From: an uncultured Nitrospira sp.
GTDB taxonomy: Bacteria; Nitrospirota; Nitrospiria; Nitrospirales; Nitrospiraceae
DNA: 10,791 nucleotides
Assembly (NCBI GenBank): GCA_946479785.1
Contig: CAMLHQ010000098.1
Location: forward strand, 1-10,791
Direction of reading: 5' to 3'
Both the position numbers and the translations under genes were made by a program. Of this stretch, positions 6,836-10,791 are shown piece by piece. The stretch's first letter is position 1; each line of letters starts with the position of its first letter. The notes under the pieces were generated by a model. It did no database searches. It was not told the DNA's origin and saw nothing but the letters and a program-made list of their open reading frames with translations.

Positions 6836-7636
6836 ATGTTTGTAGCGAACTACAGGAGAGTGATCGCTCGCACATGCGCGATTGTGCTGATTGGTTTAAT
6901 GGCAGCGATGGACGGGGCGTTCACGAGTGCTGATGCTGAAGAACTGACAATCGCTGCGGCATCGGACTTGAATTTTGCGATGAAGGATTTGGTCGCTGAA
7001 TATGAAAAGGCGTCTGGCCACCATGTCAAGCTCTCGCTGGGTTCGTCAGGGAACTTCTATGCGCAAATCCAAAACGGGGCGCCGTTTGATCTCTATTTTT
7101 CAGCCGACATCGGGTATCCGAAAAAGTTGGAAGAGGCCGGCCTGATTGTGCCGGGATCATTGTATCGCTATGCCGTCGGACGAATTGTCCTCTGGACGAA
7201 CCACACCTCTCAACGGGATGTTTCGAAGGGGTTGGAGGTGCTGCGTGATCCGACCATCAAAAAAATCGCGATTGCGAATCCCAAGCACGCTCCCTATGGG
7301 CGGGCAGCGGTGGCGGCGATGGAACATTACAACGTGTACCAGCTTGTTAAAGACAGGCTCATTCTGGGCGAGAATATTTCTCAGGCGGCGCAGTTCATTG
7401 AATCAGGCGCCTGTGACATCGGGATTATCGCCTTGTCCTTGGCGCTGGCCCCGACGATGAAGGCCGCGGGGACTTATTGGGAAATTCCAGGTGACGCTCA
7501 TCCTCCACTGGAACAGGGCGCAGCCATTTTGAAATCATCGAAACAGCAGGAGGTCGCCAAACAGTTCGTGGAGTTTATGCAAGACAAGCGGGGACAGGAG
7601 ATCATGACGCGCTATGGGTTTACGCTTCCTCAATAG
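6836..7636 (+). CDS. modA: Molybdate ABC transporter, periplasmic binding protein ModA
   Basis: A 266-residue protein with a signal peptide cleaved near ADA-EEL (residue 34). AAAGGAA lies 8-9 nt before the ATG at 6836. The mature chain starts LTIAAASDLNFAMKDL, followed by SLGSSGNFYAQIQNGAPFDL and YFSAD, then the hinge blocks IAIANPKHAPYGRAAV and GACDIGIIALSLAL, ending QEIMTRYGFTLPQ. This is the full ModA pattern, with serine-rich ligand loops intact, unlike the second ModA-like protein at 1988. It captures molybdate (and probably tungstate) in the periplasm and delivers it to ModB. Its gene is separated from modB by three small genes, but all run the same way and closely spaced, so they likely form one operon. 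The last 23 nt overlap the next gene. Confidence 0.93.
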   Translation: MFVANYRRVIARTCAIVLIGLMAAMDGAFTSADAEELTIAAASDLNFAMKDLVAEYEKASGHHVKLSLGSSGNFYAQIQNGAPFDLYFSADIGYPKKLEEAGLIVPGSLYRYAVGRIVLWTNHTSQRDVSKGLEVLRDPTIKKIAIANPKHAPYGRAAVAAMEHYNVYQLVKDRLILGENISQAAQFIESGACDIGIIALSLALAPTMKAAGTYWEIPGDAHPPLEQGAAILKSSKQQEVAKQFVEFMQDKRGQEIMTRYGFTLPQ

Positions 7637-7940
7637 ACCAATTCTGCTCGGCCTCAGTGCGGTTGCAGCGCTGCTTACCGGCTGTTCCGATGCCGTGCAG
7701 CTCACGCATGAAACGGAGACCGGGGGTGTCGTCACGTATTTGTTCAAAGAAGATCGAGGCGGTCCGATGGGATCACCCCATCGAAAAGCGGCCTTGAAAC
7801 TCATCGATACCAAGTGCCCTGCTGGATACAGCGTCGTGCGCGACGGCGAAATAAAAGGATACGGCAGCATGTCCACCGTGGAAGGGCAAGAAGGGGAAGC
7901 GACCGGCCGGCGTTGGGGGATTCAATTTCGATGCAAGTAG
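7614..7940 (+). CDS. Small unrecognised lipoprotein overlapping modA
   Basis: A 108-residue product whose ATG lies 23 nt inside the 3' end of modA, in another frame, which points to translational coupling. AGGAG at 7596-7600 is 13 nt upstream, longer than ideal. It has a basic n-region, a hydrophobic core and a lipobox LLTGC at about residue 24, so it is a lipoprotein. The mature part is small, with a Gly-rich KEDRGGPMGSPHRKAALKL segment and a CPAGYSVV to WGIQFRCK region whose two cysteines could form a disulfide. I do not recognise the family. Reuse of the modA end and a position inside the mod cluster suggest it assists molybdate capture or is made in fixed ratio with ModA. Confidence 0.78.
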   Translation: MGLRFLNRPILLGLSAVAALLTGCSDAVQLTHETETGGVVTYLFKEDRGGPMGSPHRKAALKLIDTKCPAGYSVVRDGEIKGYGSMSTVEGQEGEATGRRWGIQFRCK

Positions 7941-7951
7941 GTGGAGACAAG

Positions 7952-8503
7952 ATGAAGAAGTGGTTCGTGGGGCTGGCCATGAGTGCGGTCCTTTCCATCG
8001 CTCCCCTGACGTATGGGCAAGAATCGAGTCATGAGAGTCACAAACAACAAGAGACACACTGCCAAGCATCGGATGGTGAGACGTCTTTCGCTAGTGGTTT
8101 AGAGAACGTCCAAATCGAAACATCGGACATCCGCAGCTTCCAACAATTTTTCGAATCAGTATTAGAAACGGCCCCTGTCGAACAAGTCGAACACCCCGGT
8201 ACAGACAGCATCCGGGGATATTGCTATCGAGGTGTGCTCATCATCGTACGTCAGGATTTTCGGATGCCTCGTCCGACTGGCTGGGTGCAACTGAATTTTA
8301 ACGTGCAGGATGTTGCGGGTGTGCAAGACAAACTTGAGGGTGCCTATCGGGCGTCTCCTCTGTTTCAGCTACAAGAAGCGGAGAGAGCCAAGATTGTGCG
8401 TTTTCGTCTCAAACCCAACGTGATGCGATCAGGCCGTCAGGTGATCCGCTTGGAGGTCAGTGGTCCCGAAGGTTTCATGATCGGGTTCGATCAAACGAAG
8501 TGA
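7952..8503 (+). CDS. Exported VOC/glyoxalase-like protein
   Basis: A 183-residue protein. The ATG at 7952 has GGAG (7943-7946) 5 nt upstream and starts 11 nt after the previous stop. It opens with a Sec signal peptide (MKKWFVGLAMSAVLSIAPL, cleavage near TYG-QE). Then comes a histidine-rich linker (SSHESHKQQETHC) and, from about residue 50, one beta-alpha-beta-beta-beta-like set: LENVQIETSDIRSFQQFFES, a cysteine-tyrosine strand GYCYRGVLIIV, WVQLNFNVQDVAGVQDKL, and a closing IRLEVSGPEGFMIGF that resembles the DPDGN-type end of VOC (vicinal oxygen chelate) domains. VOC enzymes usually bind a divalent metal through His/Glu, and I cannot place those ligands confidently. A periplasmic VOC-like protein inside a molybdate cluster is unusual. 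The fold call is moderate and the function unknown. Confidence 0.72.
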   Translation: MKKWFVGLAMSAVLSIAPLTYGQESSHESHKQQETHCQASDGETSFASGLENVQIETSDIRSFQQFFESVLETAPVEQVEHPGTDSIRGYCYRGVLIIVRQDFRMPRPTGWVQLNFNVQDVAGVQDKLEGAYRASPLFQLQEAERAKIVRFRLKPNVMRSGRQVIRLEVSGPEGFMIGFDQTK

Positions 8504-8546
8504 GTTCGTCAGCGAATCATCAACATTCCAACCAAAGGAGAACGCC

Positions 8547-8750
8547 ATGAAGCTCAGCGCGCGCAATCAGTTCCAGGGAACCGTCACTCGGATTACCGAA
8601 GGCCAAGCGATGGCGGAAGTGGTCGTGAAAGTCGGCTCACTCGAATTTGTCGCGGCAATCACCGAAGGATCGGTCAAGCATATGGGCTTGAAGGTGAATG
8701 ATGCGGTGACTGTGGCCGTCAAAGCGACGGAAGTCATGATCGGCAAATAG
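8547..8750 (+). CDS. mop: Molbindin (single Mop domain, molybdate-binding)
   Basis: A 67-residue cytoplasmic protein matching the Mop family from end to end: MKLSARNQFQGTVTRITEGQ, then AEVVVKVGSLEFVAAITEGS, and VTVAVKATEVMIGK. The start has AAAGGAG (8534-8540) 6 nt upstream. Molbindins of this size assemble into hexamers that bind several molybdate or tungstate ions between subunits and act as intracellular stores. The length is normal for the family. It sits directly before modB, so import and storage are encoded together. The assignment is firm. Confidence 0.93.
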   Translation: MKLSARNQFQGTVTRITEGQAMAEVVVKVGSLEFVAAITEGSVKHMGLKVNDAVTVAVKATEVMIGK

Positions 8751-8756
8751 CTCGCG

Positions 8757-8786
8757 TTGACTTTGCAGACCGCGGCTTTCTACCAT
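8757..8786 (+). promoter_or_regulatory. Possible secondary promoter before modB
   Basis: In the 68-bp gap between the molbindin and modB, TTGACT (8757-8762) is followed after 18 bp by TACCAT (8781-8786, 4 of 6 consensus positions). This would start transcription near 8793, about 26 nt before the modB ATG. The -10 is weak, and readthrough from upstream could be enough. Confidence 0.2.
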
Positions 8787-8818
8787 GGCGCCGGATTGAA
8801 GAAAGCAAAGGCGGCGTT

Positions 8819-9493
8819 ATGAACTGGATCGCAATCTGGGTGACCTTCAAGCTGGCGAGTCTGACGTCGATGGCGCTGCTGGTGATCGGATTGCCGATCG
8901 CGTACTGGCTGACCTTTTCGAAATGGCGGTGGAAATTTTTTGTTGAGTCGATCGTGGCGCTGCCGCTGGTGCTGCCCCCGACCGTCCTTGGGTTCTATAT
9001 TCTTGTCGCCATCGGGCCGCATAGTCCCATCGGACGGTTGTATACGGACCTGTTCGGGCAGACGTTGCCGTTCAGCTTTCAAGGACTGCTGTTTGCCTCG
9101 ATTTTGTACAGTTTGCCTTTTGCGGTCCAGCCGTTTGCCACCGCCTTTGAGCAGGTCGATCGGAAACTCATCGAAGCGTCCTGGACGTTGGGGTTATCCA
9201 AGCTAAAGACTTTCTTCAAGCTCATTGTGCCGCTCTCGACCGCCGGGCTCATTACCGGAGCCGTCCTGAGCTTTGCCCACACATTAGGGGAGTTCGGTGT
9301 AGTGCTGATGGTCGGCGGCAATATCGAAGGCGAGACCAGAACAGTCTCGATCGATATCTACGATGAAGTACAGGCGCTCAATTATGCCGGAGCGGCCAAA
9401 ACGGCATTGTTTCTCCTGGTCGTATCGTATGCCGTTTTATTGCTGATCTATGCGATGAACCGAAAAGTTTGGGCGGTATGGCCGCAGAAATAG
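8819..9493 (+). CDS. modB: Molybdate ABC transporter permease ModB
   Basis: A 224-residue integral membrane protein, the usual length for ModB, with about five hydrophobic segments (near residues 9-32, 43-65, 86-105, 140-165 and 196-213). The cytoplasmic EAA loop reads EASWTLGLSKLKTFFKLIVP (residues 119-138), with the conserved EA-G spacing that contacts the ATPase. SFAHTLGEFGVVLMVGGNI and GETRTVSIDIYD after it are ModB/CysW-type signatures. The ATG at 8819 follows AAAGG (8807-8811). It forms the inner-membrane channel with ModC. Its end overlaps modC by 16 nt. Confidence 0.95.
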   Translation: MNWIAIWVTFKLASLTSMALLVIGLPIAYWLTFSKWRWKFFVESIVALPLVLPPTVLGFYILVAIGPHSPIGRLYTDLFGQTLPFSFQGLLFASILYSLPFAVQPFATAFEQVDRKLIEASWTLGLSKLKTFFKLIVPLSTAGLITGAVLSFAHTLGEFGVVLMVGGNIEGETRTVSIDIYDEVQALNYAGAAKTALFLLVVSYAVLLLIYAMNRKVWAVWPQK

Positions 9494-10572
9494 CGATCGA
9501 CATCACCAAGACCTTCCCCGGCCGTTCACCCATCAGCGCCACGCTGACCTACCAGCTCCAGGAGGCAACCGCTCTCGTGCTTTTTGGCCCGTCCGGGTCC
9601 GGAAAAACGACAATTTTGCGATCCATCGCCGGATTGGAATGGCCGGAGCGTGGGACGATCCGATTTATCTCGAGAACCTGGCTCGACACGCGTTCAAAGA
9701 TTCGCGTCTCTCCACAAGCGCGTCAGATCGGATACATGCCGCAAGAATATGCACTATTCCCCACCTACACCGTAGCGGGAAACATCGCATACGGATTAGG
9801 TGCGCTTCCGACCGTCGATCGGAAGCGGCGCGTCGACGAGATGGTGGATCTCTTTCAGTTGCGTGGGTTCGAAGAGGCCAGGCCTCAAGAATTGTCCGGC
9901 GGACAACAGCAGCGAGTGGCGCTGGCGAGGGCCGTCGCTCCGCGACCGCAATTGCTCTTGTTGGATGAGCCGCTGTCCGCGCTTGATGTCCCGACTCGGC
10001 TGCAGCTACGTGGAGAGCTTCGGAGTCTGCTCAAACACTTGGCCTTGCCTTCTATGATCGTGACCCATGATTGGGCTGAAGCGCTGACACTCGGCGATGT
10101 GGTGGCGGTGATGGGCGACGGGCAGATGTTACAGGTCGGTCCGCCGCAAGAAGTATTCTCACGTCCGAAGAATGCCGCGGTCGCGCAGATTGTGGGAGTA
10201 GAAACCGTCGTACAGGGTCAGGTGATCGAGCAAGCGGATGGGTTGGCGACGGTCCGTGTTAACGGAACGACGCTCAAAGGATTGGGATCCGACGAGGTCG
10301 GCTCGCCGGTCTTCGTGTGTATCCGTGCCGAAGATGTAGTGTTGGAACCAGCGGGGAGCGGGATGACCAGCGCTCGCAACCACCTTGGAGGAAAGGTGAG
10401 TGAGATCATTCCGCACGGGGTGATGGTCCACGTGAAGATCGACTGCGGGTTCCCGCTTGTCGCGATGGTCACGCGAGGCGCCCTGGAGGAATTGTCCTTA
10501 ACGATCGGAAGTCCGGTCACGGCCGCCATGAAGGCCGGCGCAGTGCACCTCGTGGCGAGACCAGCTCAATGA
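9478..10572 (+). CDS. modC: Molybdate ABC transporter ATP-binding protein ModC
   Basis: A 364-residue ATPase from the ATG at 9478, which overlaps the end of modB by 16 nt; a TTG at 9469 is an alternative three codons earlier. Motifs are complete: Walker A GPSGSGKT (37-44), Q-loop MPQEYALFP (Q89), signature LSGGQ (139-143), Walker B LLLLDE (159-164), D-loop SALD, and H-loop MIVTHD (H197). The C-terminal regulatory part holds two TOBE-type halves (about 243-290 and 300-361), the second ending SLTIGSPVTAAMKAGAVHLV as in molybdate-binding ModC proteins. These TOBE domains can bind molybdate and inhibit transport when the cytoplasm is replete. Full length, and no missing residues seen. It is the last plus-strand gene of the cluster; I see no convincing intrinsic terminator after its stop. 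Confidence 0.95.
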   Translation: MAAEIAIDITKTFPGRSPISATLTYQLQEATALVLFGPSGSGKTTILRSIAGLEWPERGTIRFISRTWLDTRSKIRVSPQARQIGYMPQEYALFPTYTVAGNIAYGLGALPTVDRKRRVDEMVDLFQLRGFEEARPQELSGGQQQRVALARAVAPRPQLLLLDEPLSALDVPTRLQLRGELRSLLKHLALPSMIVTHDWAEALTLGDVVAVMGDGQMLQVGPPQEVFSRPKNAAVAQIVGVETVVQGQVIEQADGLATVRVNGTTLKGLGSDEVGSPVFVCIRAEDVVLEPAGSGMTSARNHLGGKVSEIIPHGVMVHVKIDCGFPLVAMVTRGALEELSLTIGSPVTAAMKAGAVHLVARPAQ

Positions 10573-10579
10573 GGCGCTA

Positions 10580-10753
10580 TCAGAACAATCCGGCGATGCC
10601 CATGTTCAGCTTTTCTTGGATAATGGGCGTCGCCTCTGCGATGTTCAGTTCTTTTTGAATCACGTGCGCCACGGACCGCATGGTGTATTCAGCACGCAAT
10701 CACTGTTGAAAACGGGGCCTTTCTGCGACCTTTCTAGAAATAATTTCTTCCAT
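10580..10753 (-). pseudogene. Short minus-strand ORF interrupted by an in-frame TGA
   Basis: On the minus strand, an ATG at 10753 with GGGGAGAG seven nt upstream (plus 10761-10768) opens MEEIISRKVAERPRFQQ and meets TGA at 10700-10702 (codon 18). The same frame then stays open for 39 codons, with an internal ATG at codon 25 and a helical-looking tail (VAHVIQKELNIAEATPIIQ), ending TGA-TAG at 10577-10582. The good ribosome-binding site plus continued frame suggests a small gene with a recent nonsense mutation. It could also be two unrelated short frames. I do not recognise the product. It converges on modC, ending 7 bp past the modC stop. Confidence 0.3.
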
Positions 10754-10774
10754 CGTAATTCTCTCCCCAGCTTC

Positions 10775-10783
10775 TGTGGATAA
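10775..10783 (-). other. DnaA-box 9-mer
   Basis: The plus strand reads TGTGGATAA, whose complement TTATCCACA is the high-affinity DnaA-box consensus. Another TGTG lies 12 bp further on, at 10787, but is cut by the window end. A single perfect box can occur by chance, so this is only a pointer to a possible origin or DnaA-regulated promoter to the right. Confidence 0.3.
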
Positions 10784-10791
10784 CTCTGTGT

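Noticed and set aside
10640..10702. Possible selenocysteine recoding of the TGA at 10700-10702
   Set aside because: Only a 5-bp pairing with a loop of more than 20 nt is seen downstream, with no bacterial SECIS-like apical loop, and no known selenoprotein motif surrounds the codon.
1..10791. Search for CRISPR arrays, tRNA or rRNA genes, transposases and long repeats
   Set aside because: Reading both strands showed no regularly spaced repeats, no cloverleaf or rRNA sequence and no transposase or integrase motifs.

Overview
The window looks like a chromosomal segment of a Gram-negative bacterium given over to molybdate acquisition. The layout, moderately GC-rich composition, many outer-envelope lipoproteins, a phosphate-selective-porin-like channel and an XRE/periplasmic-binding-domain regulator fit a Nitrospira-type organism (Nitrospirota). 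That assignment is inference from style and content; no taxonomic marker gene is present. Nitrospira would have a strong need for molybdenum because nitrite oxidoreductase is a molybdopterin enzyme.

Layout. Positions 1-591 carry, on the minus strand, the first 197 codons of an outer-membrane beta-barrel-like protein that runs off the left edge. An AT-rich divergent promoter region (592-804) follows. From 805 to 10572 every gene lies on the plus strand with short gaps or overlaps: an XRE-type regulator with a molybdate-binding-protein-like sensor domain (805), a divergent ModA-like binding protein (1988), a lipoprotein (2928), a large porin (3676), a BamE/SmpA-like small lipoprotein (5644), a protein of three TOBE/Mop-like segments without an ATPase (5974), a canonical ModA (6836), a small lipoprotein overlapping modA (7614), an exported VOC/glyoxalase-like protein (7952), a single-domain Mop molbindin (8547), ModB (8819) and ModC (9478). 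The right end (10573-10791) holds a short minus-strand ORF broken by an in-frame TGA and one perfect DnaA-box 9-mer.

How the parts may work together (inference). The porin would pass oxyanion through the outer membrane, ModA and perhaps the divergent ModA-like protein would capture it in the periplasm, and ModB/ModC would import it. The Mop protein and the triple-TOBE protein could buffer molybdate in the cytoplasm, and the XRE/PBP regulator would sense molybdate or molybdenum cofactor status. The unrecognised lipoproteins and the exported VOC-like protein, placed inside the cluster, are the best candidates for undescribed components.
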